NCBI RefSeq assembly: GCF_018224885.1
Contig: NZ_JAGTXB010000004.1
Span: 248,001 to 312,000 of the forward strand
From: Chitinophaga hostae
Lineage (GTDB): Bacteria > Bacteroidota > Bacteroidia > Chitinophagales > Chitinophagaceae
Length of the DNA: 64,000 nucleotides
Direction: 5' to 3'
The notes under the pieces are model-generated. The model was not told the DNA's origin and did not search any database. It saw only the letters and a program-made list of their open reading frames with translations. Position 1 is the first letter of the stretch, and each line of letters begins with the position of its first letter. Shown in pieces: positions 54,001 through 63,035 of this stretch. Both the position numbers and the translations under genes were made by a program.

Positions 54001-54491
54001 GTACAGAGGATCCGGGTTATTCTGTTGGTTTCAACAATACTTTTGGTTACAAACAGTTTGACCTGAACATCTTCTTTTATGGTCAGTTGCAACGCACAAA
54101 ATACAATTCTGACCTGGCTACCGCGTACGACCTGGAATCTACACTCGCCCAGTTTGGCTGGAACGCGCTGAGCCTCGTTAAAGATCGTTGGGCGTCAGAC
54201 AACCAGTCGAGCAACCGCCCCAGCGGGTTAAATAATCCTTATGGTTCCTATACCGGCAACTATTTCCGGGAAAACGCCTGGTTCCTGCGCTGCCGTAATA
54301 TTACTTTAGGCTACACCATGCCGGCGGCACTCTTAAAGAAACAGCACATCATTTCTTCGGTACGCTTCTATATCGATGCACAAAACCTGTTTGTGATATC
54401 GCCTTACAGTGGTATCGATCCGGAGCTGGAGAGCTTTGCAGCCTACCCGGTGCAACGTTCATGGATACTCGGTCTGAATGTTTCTTTCTAA
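51030..54491 (+). CDS. SusC/RagA-family TonB-dependent receptor with STN domain
   Basis: 1153 residues. Signal peptide to about 35 (LLFFTLTGVCYA), STN domain about 48-112 (DQSLKTALLTLEKLADIKFIY), regulatory-like domain about 145-225 (IAGFVKGEDGLPLPGVTVLV), plug from about 227 (VVVIGYGSVKRKDITGAI) with VVDGVPVNGAAD and VLKDASSSAIYGARAGAGV, barrel to the end (LGLNVSF). It imports the oligosaccharides made by the locus and signals to FecR. Pairs with the SusD at 54509. Confidence 0.96.
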   Translation: MWNYRINHHQLLKKLMRISVVQLLLFFTLTGVCYATEGKSQTLLDNKISFTLQDQSLKTALLTLEKLADIKFIYSSELIDVKRDVSLAAANKPLGEVLDALFAGTSVRYEVVDRQIVLSSTVWKKDMLLDHPFPVAMERDQEKSIAGFVKGEDGLPLPGVTVLVKGTSNGTITDANGHFRLNVTEDVTLVLTLVGYEKKEVPAHTGNQKMAITLAVSSQGLEEVVVIGYGSVKRKDITGAIASVKATDIPKSANTSIDQALSGRAAGLMASQPSGQPGAGVNVQIRGNASFASAGVLYVVDGVPVNGAADEPGSGNRYGGINRSPLNFLNPDDIESIEVLKDASSSAIYGARAGAGVILITTKRGKEGKAKVGYTFSHAFQEPAKFYDIMNKKDYMTERNHILHEMWMRNNKIGPYGGADPSTAPAFVPRYTQKEIDTAGTAESAIDAVTQSGFMDQHNLSVSGGNDKTKYYVSGNYLNQEGVIKTSGYKRYTGRLNLDQLIGNKIKLSVNVNGSRSISNNPAIGTGLYENSGIIVAAFYHPPTVPLKNADGSYPLNPDYSNSPNPASFLEITDQTVGTRLLGSAAATWDITKGLSAKANFSFDQSNNKRSNYLPKTFLYGARTGGQANILENTANIGLLEYLLNYNKSFADNSSINAVAGYSYQVMQQEGFNAGNQKFITDNFLYNNLGMGEFERPGVGSFKSRERWASYFARATYDYKSKYLLTASIRRDGSSKFAENKKYGWFPSVSGAWKISNEEFLKYNNLISFLKLRASYGSTGNSNIGGSAFSYYSTGKNYVFGNTQNTGVYLSQVANPDLTWETAREINLGLDFSLFKDRISGTFEYFNKTISNLLSSRPLPSYFVVGSMAANIGKTQSRGFEFTLRTNNVTTKDFVWNTDFNIARYKDTWKQRDPLVIKTLAKYVGLNDPIRAIYGYQTDGILQAGEKVPGYLTGLKPGMVKVKDVNGYDADGNLTGVPDGKLNTADQVYMGTEDPGYSVGFNNTFGYKQFDLNIFFYGQLQRTKYNSDLATAYDLESTLAQFGWNALSLVKDRWASDNQSSNRPSGLNNPYGSYTGNYFRENAWFLRCRNITLGYTMPAALLKKQHIISSVRFYIDAQNLFVISPYSGIDPELESFAAYPVQRSWILGLNVSF

Positions 54492-54508
54492 TGTAAAAAC
54501 AGCAAACA

Positions 54509-56011
54509 ATGAACATTAAATTATCTATTATATTCGGCGGTCTGGCACTAATAGGACTTACCACTTTCACCGCCTGTGAAAAAGATCTGAAGCCGGATGT
54601 GTATGACCAGTTCACGCCATCTACTTTTTACAAAGATGGAAATGATGTAAAGGCTGCCCTTACTGCCGCATACAATGGCCTCATGACAGGCGGTTACGCC
54701 GGCTGGGGCAGTGGCAACGGTTCCTGGCATGTGCAAAACAGTATGACAACAGATGAACTGGTTTGCTCCTGGGGATGGGATGGATGGAAGAAAATGAATG
54801 ACCTCAACTTCGCAGAAAACTTTGGCGAAATCACCGGCCATTATACCACCCTGATCAGGAAAGTATCGGAATGTACCATCTTCATGGATAAAGCGGTGGC
54901 CGTAACTATGGACGCTACCCTGAAGGCAAGGTATATTGCCGAAGCCAAAGCATTGCGCGCACACTTTACCCAGATCCTGTACAGCTACTACGGGCCCGTA
55001 CCCATTGTAGTTGATCCTAAAGTAGCGCAGGATCCGTTAGCGCCGGCCATGGCGCGCCCTACCGATGAATGGATGGTAACGCAGATCGAGAAAGACTATA
55101 AAGAAGCCGCCGCAGCGCTGCCGGCATCCTTTACAGGATCCGACTATGGCCGTTTCTCACAGGCGGCGGCACTCACCGGGCTGATGAAACTGTACATGCA
55201 GAAAAAACGTTGGGCCGATGCCGTTACTGTTGGTCAGCAACTGCTGAAAATAGGAGATGAACAAAACGTATATGCCCTGCAACCAAAGTATGCGGATATC
55301 TTCAAAATTACCAACAAAGGCAATAAAGAAATCATCCTGGCCATACCTTGCCGTAATGACGCAGATCAAACCAATATGTGGCTGGCGCACGTATTACAGG
55401 GCGACTATTTTGATCCGGCGGGTCAGGCCCTCACCGCCTGGGGAGGATATAAAATGCCCTGGAAAACGTACGATAAGTTTGACCCGAAAGATAACCGCCT
55501 CACCGTATTGCTGAGAAATTATCCTACCGGGAAAAATGGCAACGGAGAACTGGTATATAAAGATGCGAAAGCAGCCGGTTTACCTGGCGCCCTCCCCATT
55601 AAATACAGCCCCGATCCTGCCGCCAGCGGCGAATCACAAGGCAACGATATGGTTGTATGGCGTTATGCTGATGTGCTGTTACTGCTCAGCGAAGCTATCA
55701 ACGAAACCAGCGGACCTGTGAACGCAGCCATCGATCTTCTCAACCGCGTGCATGAAAGAGCAGGGTTAACGCCTTTTGCGTACGGGAGTCTTACCCAGTC
55801 ACAACTGCGCAGCAAATTACAGGACGAACGCCTCTTTGAATTATGGACAGAAGGTTCCCGCCGTGATGACCTGATCCGCTGGGGGCTCTTTGTACAAAGG
55901 GCCAGGGCGGAAGGATCGCCTTTTGCAGATACTAACAAAATCTTTTACCCGATTCCACGCCCCGCTATAGATGAAAGCGGCGGTAAAATAAAGCAGAATA
56001 CAGGGTACTAA
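54509..56011 (+). CDS. SusD/RagB-family glycan-binding lipoprotein
   Basis: 500 residues, 17 bases after susC. Lipobox TAC at about Cys23 (GLTTFTACEKDLKPDVYDQ). SusD features are LKARYIAEAKALRAHFTQILY, SQAAALTGLMKLYMQKKRW, VWRYADVLLLLSEAINE and DERLFELWTEGSRRDDLIRWG, ending GGKIKQNTGY. It binds the substrate polymer at the cell surface with the SusC upstream. A terminator hairpin follows within 20 bases, so downstream genes may be less expressed. Confidence 0.96.
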   Translation: MNIKLSIIFGGLALIGLTTFTACEKDLKPDVYDQFTPSTFYKDGNDVKAALTAAYNGLMTGGYAGWGSGNGSWHVQNSMTTDELVCSWGWDGWKKMNDLNFAENFGEITGHYTTLIRKVSECTIFMDKAVAVTMDATLKARYIAEAKALRAHFTQILYSYYGPVPIVVDPKVAQDPLAPAMARPTDEWMVTQIEKDYKEAAAALPASFTGSDYGRFSQAAALTGLMKLYMQKKRWADAVTVGQQLLKIGDEQNVYALQPKYADIFKITNKGNKEIILAIPCRNDADQTNMWLAHVLQGDYFDPAGQALTAWGGYKMPWKTYDKFDPKDNRLTVLLRNYPTGKNGNGELVYKDAKAAGLPGALPIKYSPDPAASGESQGNDMVVWRYADVLLLLSEAINETSGPVNAAIDLLNRVHERAGLTPFAYGSLTQSQLRSKLQDERLFELWTEGSRRDDLIRWGLFVQRARAEGSPFADTNKIFYPIPRPAIDESGGKIKQNTGY

Positions 56012-56023
56012 GTAATCATAGTG

Positions 56024-56071
56024 ATGACGGGAACTCCCGGGATATTGCTCCCGGGATACCCGTCATTTTTC
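56024..56071 (+). terminator. Terminator-like hairpin after susD
   Basis: ATGACGGG (56024-56031) pairs with CCCGTCAT (56059-56066), with an inner stem TCCCGGG/CCCGGGA (56035-56041 and 56050-56056), followed by TTTTTC. It lies between susD and the enzyme genes and could give higher susCD than enzyme levels. Confidence 0.75.
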
Positions 56072-56087
56072 TTCAAAAGATATTTAC

Positions 56088-57659
56088 ATGCAACGTTTCA
56101 TTCAAAATACCATCCGGTGCATACTGTTATGCTGCCTTACACAGCAGTTGGCCGCACAGCAGCATGTTGTTTTCCGCGGCATCCGTTCCGATGATCCCAA
56201 TGGCAAAGCGCCGTTAAGAAACCCGGAAAGAGGCTTTCGTTATGAAGCTTTTGTACTCGCCAATAACCTGCAGTCGCCCTATGCGAAAGCGAACAATGAA
56301 GCAAATAACAATACCACTTACGGCGCTAACCCGGCACAGATAGACAGTTTACTTACCTTTCTCGAAAACCGCTATGGGCCAGAGGATAGTCTTACGTTAT
56401 CCCAGCTGTATATCTACCTGACGCCCTATGTAGGAAAAGATATTACAGCAGCAGGACTGGAGAATATACGCGCCACTTTCCGGAGCTTCAGCAATAAAGG
56501 ATACAAAGCATTGCTGCGCTTCGCATATGATTACAACCCGGGTTTGACCAGCGTATCCGTAGCTGATATACAGCGCCACCTGGTACAACTGAAACCGGTG
56601 ATGGAAGAATATGCCGGCGCCATCCATGCGGTGCAGGCCGGACTGATAGGCGCCTGGGGCGAATGGCACAGCACACCCATCGCTGCACATAAAGACAGTT
56701 TGCAGATGGTGTTAACAGCCTTGTTTCAAAACATCCCCGTATCAAAGCAGGTAATGGTGCGCCTGCCTTACCGGAAAAATGAGGCTGCCTTGCCGGCAAG
56801 CTGGAAAGCGCGCATCGGTTTTCATAACGATTATTTTTGTGCCGACGAGCATCCCCGCGCCAGCGGAAACGACTACGTAAAAGGGACACCGGAATACTGG
56901 CAAACATGCTATGAATCGCCTGCCCTGCTGATCGACGGAGAACTGCCTTATAGCTGCAATGGTGATGAATGGTGCCTGAATCATCCTTTCAATGTGATGA
57001 ACGGGATTAAAAGATTACGCGATCATCATTATACCAGTTTAAGTATTGTGCATAATAACCTGGAAAACGACAGCAGCAATATCCGCTACTGGCGCCGATA
57101 CCAGCTGACGGAAAGAGACATCACCTCTGCCCGCCTGCCACTGTCGGATGGCTATTTCCGCAACAAACAAAACAAGCCTGTAACAAGGTCGGCGTTCGAT
57201 TACATCCGCGATCATCTTGGCTACCGCCTGGAATTACAACAACTCATTCTTCCTGCAGACGCAGATAGCAGGAAAGGTTTCCCCTTAACGCTTACGCTGA
57301 TCAACCGCGGGTTTTCCGCTCCGCACAATGCCCGCGAAGCCTTTTTTGTATTCATCGATCCACAGAACAAAGTAGCGCAGACGCTGCCGGCTTATGCCCG
57401 CCCCGATAGCTGGCAACCTTACCAGCCCGGCGACAGTAGTTACAAACCGCTGCTGCATACGGTAATGGTGAGCGTACCCGCCGGAACAACAATTGCGCCC
57501 GGCAAATACCGCGTGGGCCTATGGCTGCCCGATGGCGACACGGTGCTGAAATATAATGCGGACTATGCGATGCACTGTGCCAATGCCGGTAACACCTGGT
57601 TTATAGACAATACCAGGCAATACGGCGTTAACATACTAACAGAAATGACTATACGATAA
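56088..57659 (+). CDS. Secreted DUF4874/DUF4832 protein
   Basis: 523 residues with signal peptide to about 23 (QQLAAQQ). NPERGF (45-50) begins the DUF4874 part, with LYIYLTPYVGKDIT and FRSFSNKGYKALLRFAYDYN, a barrel-like pattern; VQAGLIGAWGEWHSTP, MVRLPYRKNEAALPA and HNDYFCADEHPRASG follow, and the DUF4832 part (from about 375) is a beta-sandwich (LTLINRGFSAPHN). The pair DUF4874+DUF4832 is found in secreted proteins of Bacteroidota glycan loci and looks like a glycoside-hydrolase barrel with a C-terminal domain; activity has not been set by this sequence. In the same direction as the GH16 gene. Confidence 0.85.
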   Translation: MQRFIQNTIRCILLCCLTQQLAAQQHVVFRGIRSDDPNGKAPLRNPERGFRYEAFVLANNLQSPYAKANNEANNNTTYGANPAQIDSLLTFLENRYGPEDSLTLSQLYIYLTPYVGKDITAAGLENIRATFRSFSNKGYKALLRFAYDYNPGLTSVSVADIQRHLVQLKPVMEEYAGAIHAVQAGLIGAWGEWHSTPIAAHKDSLQMVLTALFQNIPVSKQVMVRLPYRKNEAALPASWKARIGFHNDYFCADEHPRASGNDYVKGTPEYWQTCYESPALLIDGELPYSCNGDEWCLNHPFNVMNGIKRLRDHHYTSLSIVHNNLENDSSNIRYWRRYQLTERDITSARLPLSDGYFRNKQNKPVTRSAFDYIRDHLGYRLELQQLILPADADSRKGFPLTLTLINRGFSAPHNAREAFFVFIDPQNKVAQTLPAYARPDSWQPYQPGDSSYKPLLHTVMVSVPAGTTIAPGKYRVGLWLPDGDTVLKYNADYAMHCANAGNTWFIDNTRQYGVNILTEMTIR

Positions 57660-57716
57660 ATAGAACGGCTCCTACTTTTTCATTTTATGCGTTACTAACA
57701 AAAAACACAGGTACCC

Positions 57717-60152
57717 ATGAAAAGCTTATTACGTTCTTTTTGTTTGCTGCTAACCTCACTGTTGGCAGCATATACCGCTATGGCACAACAACCCGCCGCA
57801 CCTGCGCAGTTGCAAACACTGGGCACCCGCAGCTGGATACGGCTTACCTGGCAGGACAATGCCACCAATGAACTGGGATATAAAATTTACTGGTCGGTAT
57901 CAGCTGTTAAACCAGGCTCGCCGGGCGCCACCATCGCAGCCAACAGCAACAGGTATTATATCGATGGCCTCACGGCCACCACCACTTATAATGTTTGGGT
58001 AGAAGCATACAATGCCAGCGGCTCCTCTGCTGCGCTGCAATCTGCCGTACTCACTACCCGGCAATGGACACTCGATACGGCAGAAGTCAACCACCTGTCC
58101 ATCGCCAGCTCCGCAGCAGTACCGGCAGGTATGCAGCTCTTCTGGCAGGATGAATTTAATGACGCACTCCTCAACAGGAATAAATGGTCCACCAATTATT
58201 ATTCTACCATCGATTTTAAATCCGGTACCAACCTCTCCGCCATGCAACACGATTCCCTGCCACAGCCGGGTATTATCATGACAGGCAACAGTATCCAGCT
58301 GATCGTAAATGATACCATGCCCGCAAAAGCATATTGGCCTGCCAGGAAGTTATCATCAATTCAAACATACGATTGGAACTCAAATGAACGATACCTCGAC
58401 AACAGCCGCGGAGGTTACTATGAAATAAGGGTAAGACGCAGCAATACCCTCAACGCTACCTCAGGCTTAAATGCCGCCTACTGGCTCGATGCACCAGGTC
58501 CGGATCTGAAATATTATATGGAGCAGGGAAATACTTACAATGGCGTTACCGGCGTAAGACCCCGGGGGCAGGTATTTGAAATAGATGTTTTTGAACAAAG
58601 CGGTAATGCTACCACTACCACCACCACGCCTTTTACCATGCATGGCAACGTGGCAGCCGATGGCACTTTCCAGGGAAACCTCACTACCTATAACGCCACC
58701 TCTCCTACACAAAACAACTGGACCACCCACGGACTATTATGGACGGCTGCAGGCATCAAATATTATATCGACGGCGTATTGAAAAAAGAATGGAGCGACC
58801 CGTTGCATAATATGGCGCCCAATCATTTTATGAATATCCTGCTGGGCAACTACTACGGATGGACCGCCGGCATGACCAGCACCGCTACTATGGAAGTGGA
58901 TTATATCCGCGGCTATCAGTGGCCCGTTGTAATGGGGAATGAACTGCCCAATGCCGGTTTTGAATATGGTACCTTGTTGCCTTGGAGTGGAAACGGCAGC
59001 TTGTCAGCCACTTCCAAAAGAACGGGTAACGGCGCACTGGTACTGGCAGCAGGCCAGTCTGCTGCACAATACATATACCTCAATAACAGCAGCAACTACC
59101 GCCTGAATTATTGGTTGCAGGGAAATAGTACGGTGCAGGTAAAAGTGGAAAACCTCACCCCCGTAACCGGTGTGGTGCAGCGTACTTACCTCGGCAGTAA
59201 AACTGCTACGGCTACTTTTAGCCAGGACTCGCTGCTGCTCGCCACCGGCACAGAGTACGGGGATCATTTGAAAACAATTAAACTGACGCTCACCAATACA
59301 GGCGCCGGAACGGTTACATTTGATGACCTCACGCTGATAAAAGGCGGTAACGGCGGGCAGGCCGTGGTTTGCTCTGCGGCAGGTGGCGCTAATGCCCAGG
59401 ACCGCTACATCACCAGCTTAACAACTACCAATGCCGCGCATAATATCAGTTATACCAACGCGGCCTATCCAGCAAATGGTTATGGCGTATATACCGCCGA
59501 TTCTATCGCGGAGTATAAGGATTCTTCCTTTACCCTTAACATCACCAACAGCCCAAACACCAAGTGGGCAAGAGTAAATGTATATGCCGACTGGAACGGG
59601 AACGGCAGTTTTACAGACGGCGGCGAATTGCTATTTTCGGTAGGGAACGCCAAACAGGATAACAGCGGTACTGTGTTAAACATCAGCAGAAGTATTACAG
59701 TACCCGCCGCTGCGATAACAGGTAAGGTGCGCCTGCGGGTGCGTTTCTATGATGCATGGAATACAGATCCCGGTCCATGTGGCCAGGCCGATTATACTAC
59801 TACGCAGGATTTTTTTGTGAGCATCAGTGGGGTGGGAAGCCTGATGGCGGCAAACAATTTCATGAGCAGCGTGGCGCCGCTGAAGCATTCGCTGGTGGCC
59901 GATGCCATTAATGTCTACCCCAACCCGGTATCCGGTGATAGCTTTCAGCTGGAGCTGCAGTTATTACAGGCACAGAATGCTGTGATCAGCATTTATAACA
60001 TGGATGGCAGGCAGGTATATAATACACCAAAACAACTGCTGAAAGGCTACAATAAGATATCTTTAAGTACAGGAGCCTGGCCGGCGGGTGTTTACCTGGT
60101 AAACGTGCAGTATTCCGGGAAGACATTGCAGTGCAAGCTGGTCAGGCCATAG
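57717..60152 (+). CDS. GH16-family glucanase, multidomain, T9SS-secreted
   Basis: 811 residues. Signal peptide to about 23 (AYTAMAQQ), fibronectin III-type domain about 28-113, GH16 domain about 138-400 with DEFNDALLNRNKWS and the catalytic motif EIDVFE (288-293: nucleophile Glu288, Asp290, acid/base Glu293), a carbohydrate-binding-type beta-sandwich about 405-545, a GEVED domain about 615-700 (VYADWNGNGSFTDGGEL), and a C-terminal type IX sorting domain about 735-811 (VYPNPVSGD, GWPAGVYLVNVQYSG-like). GH16 enzymes cut beta-1,3/1,4-glucans, laminarin, agar or the like. The exact substrate is not clear. Confidence 0.93.
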   Translation: MKSLLRSFCLLLTSLLAAYTAMAQQPAAPAQLQTLGTRSWIRLTWQDNATNELGYKIYWSVSAVKPGSPGATIAANSNRYYIDGLTATTTYNVWVEAYNASGSSAALQSAVLTTRQWTLDTAEVNHLSIASSAAVPAGMQLFWQDEFNDALLNRNKWSTNYYSTIDFKSGTNLSAMQHDSLPQPGIIMTGNSIQLIVNDTMPAKAYWPARKLSSIQTYDWNSNERYLDNSRGGYYEIRVRRSNTLNATSGLNAAYWLDAPGPDLKYYMEQGNTYNGVTGVRPRGQVFEIDVFEQSGNATTTTTTPFTMHGNVAADGTFQGNLTTYNATSPTQNNWTTHGLLWTAAGIKYYIDGVLKKEWSDPLHNMAPNHFMNILLGNYYGWTAGMTSTATMEVDYIRGYQWPVVMGNELPNAGFEYGTLLPWSGNGSLSATSKRTGNGALVLAAGQSAAQYIYLNNSSNYRLNYWLQGNSTVQVKVENLTPVTGVVQRTYLGSKTATATFSQDSLLLATGTEYGDHLKTIKLTLTNTGAGTVTFDDLTLIKGGNGGQAVVCSAAGGANAQDRYITSLTTTNAAHNISYTNAAYPANGYGVYTADSIAEYKDSSFTLNITNSPNTKWARVNVYADWNGNGSFTDGGELLFSVGNAKQDNSGTVLNISRSITVPAAAITGKVRLRVRFYDAWNTDPGPCGQADYTTTQDFFVSISGVGSLMAANNFMSSVAPLKHSLVADAINVYPNPVSGDSFQLELQLLQAQNAVISIYNMDGRQVYNTPKQLLKGYNKISLSTGAWPAGVYLVNVQYSGKTLQCKLVRP

Positions 60153-60175
60153 ATGTTAATAACGTAAAAGGATAT

Positions 60176-61657
60176 ATGAAAAAATCGGGCTACCTGCCGG
60201 TGTGGCTGTCAGTCATTATTTTTATAACGGCCTGCCATCCCGGAAAAGATCGCAGAAATGAAGATATTGCAAAGCGTACCTGTGGTAGCTGCCATTTGTT
60301 CCCGGAGCCGGCGCTATTACCCGCCGGTATCTGGGAGCAGATGGTATTGCCGCAAATGGGATTAAGACTGGGAGTAAAGGAGGCGGTGGCCGGTAAAAAG
60401 TTGTCTGCTGTAGAAGCCCGGCTGGTACCGTCACAACCGCTTATCAGTAATGAAGACTGGCAGGCCATAAAGCGTTATTATCTCACCAACGCTCCCGGAA
60501 AACTAAAAACGAATGACACGCTGCCGGTAAGCGGCAATATTGGTAAGCTATTCCAGATACGCCAGGTGAATATTCCCGGTGAGAAATCCGTCAACATCTC
60601 CTGTGTACGCATCAATACAAAGAAACATGAACTGTATGCCGCAGATGCGGTAAACCATAAGATCTGGTATATAGATGCAACCGGTGTACCCACCTATGCC
60701 TACAATACCGGCGGAGCTGTTATTACAGATATGCAGCTGCTGGAGGACACCGTGCTGGAAACAAGTATCGGTGCTTCTCTTAATCCCACAACGGAGAAAA
60801 ACGGAATCGTATCACGGAGAGGGCTATACGCTGGTACAACAGCTACGGTTATACGTTCTCATCTTTACAGACCCGTACAAACATTAACGGCCGACCTGGA
60901 TGGCGATGGCGCTTCAGAGCTCCTCACCTGCGAATTTGGAGCAGATGACGGAAAATTAAGTATCTGGAAAGCAGGAAAAGAAACAGTGTTATATTCCATG
61001 CCCGGCGCTATTCATACAGCCGTTGCCGATATGAACCATGATGGCAGGCCGGATATAGTGGCGCTGTTTGGCCAGGGAAATGAACAGCTGATATGGTTTG
61101 AAAATAAAGGCGGGCTCAGTTTTACAGCGCATACCTTACTGCGCTTCGCGCCAGCGTATGGTTCTACCAGTTTCGATATCGCCGACATGGATAATGATGG
61201 AGCCCCCGATATTGTTTACACCTGTGGTGATAATGCCGACTATTCACCTGTACTGAAACCCTACCACGGTATTTATATCTATCATAACAACGGGCAACAG
61301 TCGTTCACCCTGCAGCGCTTCCTGCCGCAAAATGGTGTTACCAAAGTACTCGCGGGAGATTTTGATGGCGATGGGGATATGGATCTTGCAGCTATTGCGT
61401 ATTTCCCGGATACCAAAGCATCCCAACAGGACGATATGAGATTGTATTTACAAGATAAGCATGATTTTACGGTATTATCCAATCACCTGGGTAATGTAGG
61501 CCGCTGGTTGGTAATGGATGCAGCAGATATTGACGGCGACGGCGACTGTGACATTGTGCTGGGCAGCTACCCGATGATGGTGATGGCGCCCGGTGGTTAC
61601 AGGTCTGAATGGAAAGATGGACCAGGGGTAGTGATATTGTTTAACCACAGTAAGTAA
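60176..61657 (+). CDS. Lipoprotein with CxxCH heme site and FG-GAP/VCBS repeats
   Basis: 493 residues from ATG at 60176; the longer frame begins inside the GH16 gene. Lipobox ITAC (Cys20), then a c-type heme motif CGSCH (36-40) followed by LFPEPALLP, then a series of FG-GAP/VCBS repeats with acidic DxDxDG loops, for instance DLDGDGASELL, DMNHDGRPDIV, DMDNDGAPDIV, DFDGDGDMDLA and DIDGDGDCDIV. The repeats form a calcium-binding beta-propeller. An axial heme ligand is not obvious in the short segment. Starting 23 bases after the GH16 stop, it is in the same transcript. Role unknown. Confidence 0.88.
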   Translation: MKKSGYLPVWLSVIIFITACHPGKDRRNEDIAKRTCGSCHLFPEPALLPAGIWEQMVLPQMGLRLGVKEAVAGKKLSAVEARLVPSQPLISNEDWQAIKRYYLTNAPGKLKTNDTLPVSGNIGKLFQIRQVNIPGEKSVNISCVRINTKKHELYAADAVNHKIWYIDATGVPTYAYNTGGAVITDMQLLEDTVLETSIGASLNPTTEKNGIVSRRGLYAGTTATVIRSHLYRPVQTLTADLDGDGASELLTCEFGADDGKLSIWKAGKETVLYSMPGAIHTAVADMNHDGRPDIVALFGQGNEQLIWFENKGGLSFTAHTLLRFAPAYGSTSFDIADMDNDGAPDIVYTCGDNADYSPVLKPYHGIYIYHNNGQQSFTLQRFLPQNGVTKVLAGDFDGDGDMDLAAIAYFPDTKASQQDDMRLYLQDKHDFTVLSNHLGNVGRWLVMDAADIDGDGDCDIVLGSYPMMVMAPGGYRSEWKDGPGVVILFNHSK

Positions 61658-61665
61658 ATGTTATT

Positions 61666-61689
61666 GAATTAACGGAGAGTTAATTCTTT
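61666..61689 (+). terminator. Weak terminator hairpin
   Basis: GAATTAAC (61666-61673), loop GGAGA and GTTAATTC (61679-61686), followed by TTT. Nine bases after the FG-GAP gene stop. AT-rich stem, so weak. Confidence 0.4.
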
Positions 61690-61799
61690 CCTGTTCTGAA
61701 CAAAGCTTATTTTACTATCCGGAAATAACATCAGTGAACGGCAATCTATATTCATTCCATTTTAGTTATCAGCAGACAATTACTTTAAACCCAATTTTT

Positions 61800-62228
61800 A
61801 TGAAAAGAGTACTATTCTTTGTAACAGGAGCTTTAGTTTGCTTCCTGTTCTCATTCGCCGCGAAATCCCAGTCGTTCAATAATAAAACAAATTCCCCGGG
61901 CCCCATTGTAGTAACCGTATTTAATAACGAAATCCCCGGTACATATTACAAAACTACCAACGTGATGTGGAGTCCAAGTGGAGGAACGGCTCCCAGTTTA
62001 AATACCTTTGACCTGGATTCGCCCAATTCCTATGTTATCCAGGAATACAATGGCAATGAACAATCTACTACTGCGAGCGGTATATCGTATTCTTACCCGG
62101 TTAACAGCCCGGTGTGGAAGCAGATAAATTTTACTGTAACCGGGGGAATATATACAGGGGTAGTACAGGTGCAATTTGGGACTAATCACGAGGTGAGCGT
62201 GAGAGTACAGTGGTCCAGCGGACAGTAA
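61800..62228 (+). CDS. Small secreted protein of unknown function
   Basis: 142 residues from ATG at 61800; an upstream ATG at 61734 lies before a good signal peptide and is not needed. Signal peptide to about 23 (LVCFLFSFAAKSQS). The mature part of about 118 residues is polar, rich in Asn, Ser, Thr and Tyr, and beta-like (PIVVTVFNNEIPGTYY, VWKQINFTVTGGIYTG). No family recognised. After the glucan locus, separated by a weak terminator. Confidence 0.7.
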   Translation: MKRVLFFVTGALVCFLFSFAAKSQSFNNKTNSPGPIVVTVFNNEIPGTYYKTTNVMWSPSGGTAPSLNTFDLDSPNSYVIQEYNGNEQSTTASGISYSYPVNSPVWKQINFTVTGGIYTGVVQVQFGTNHEVSVRVQWSSGQ

Positions 62229-62264
62229 ACCCACAATAGAATATAGATTGCCACGCTGATATAT

Positions 62265-63035
62265 TTACACCACCGTCACTTTTACGCCCAGGTCTTCCAT
62301 CCGTTTTACCACATGTGCCGAAATACCGTTGTCGGTAATTACTTCATCAATATCTTCAAGTCCGCAGATCCTGCCGAAACCTCTCTTGCCAAATTTGCTG
62401 GAATCTGCCAGCACAATGGTTTTTTGCGCCGTAGCCATCATTTTCTGGTTCAGGTGGGCCTCCATGATATTGGTGGTAGTAAGCCCGAATTCCAGGTCAA
62501 TACCATCTACGCCGAGGAATAGTTTACTACAGGAAAAATCTTCCAGGATTTTTTCTGCATAAGTGCCTGTTACAGAAGTGGAGCTATTACGCAGATGACC
62601 ACCTAACTGTATGACTTCAATTTCCGGGCGGCGCAGTAGTTCCAGCGCAACGTTCAGGGCGCCGGTAATGACGGTAAGGTGTCCTTTGGGATGTATGTTT
62701 TTAGCGAGCGACAGCACCGAGGTGCCGGAGGCTATGATGATAGCGTCGTTGGGGACAATCAGGGCCGCTGCAGTTTGACCGATGAGGTTTTTTTCCTCCC
62801 GGCGTATATTTTCTTTTTCGTTAACCGGTTTATCGATCGTATACGGGTTTTGTACCGTGGCGCCTCCGTGCGACCGGTATAAGAGTGCTTTATCTTCCAG
62901 CAGCTTCAGATCTTTTCGTATGGTCACTCCTGATACATCCAGTTCTTTGCACAGTTCCAGTACATTAACATATCCCTTCTCATGCAGTTTACTGAGGATA
63001 AACTTATGACGTTCAGCAATATTGATCATAGACAT
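62265..63035 (-). CDS. DeoR-family transcriptional regulator, GlpR-like
   Basis: 256 residues from ATG at 63035 (MSMINIAERHKFI); a start at 63071 is possible. N-terminal winged HTH at about 6-60 (LHEKGYVNVLELCKELDVSG, VTIRKDLKLLEDKALLYRSHGGA), then the DeoR sugar-binding domain (NDAIIIASGTSVLSLAKNI, CSKLFLGVDGIDLEFGLTT, IVLADSSKFGKRGF). Divergent from glpD, so control of glycerol 3-phosphate use is likely. Confidence 0.93.
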   Translation of the reverse strand: MSMINIAERHKFILSKLHEKGYVNVLELCKELDVSGVTIRKDLKLLEDKALLYRSHGGATVQNPYTIDKPVNEKENIRREEKNLIGQTAAALIVPNDAIIIASGTSVLSLAKNIHPKGHLTVITGALNVALELLRRPEIEVIQLGGHLRNSSTSVTGTYAEKILEDFSCSKLFLGVDGIDLEFGLTTTNIMEAHLNQKMMATAQKTIVLADSSKFGKRGFGRICGLEDIDEVITDNGISAHVVKRMEDLGVKVTVV

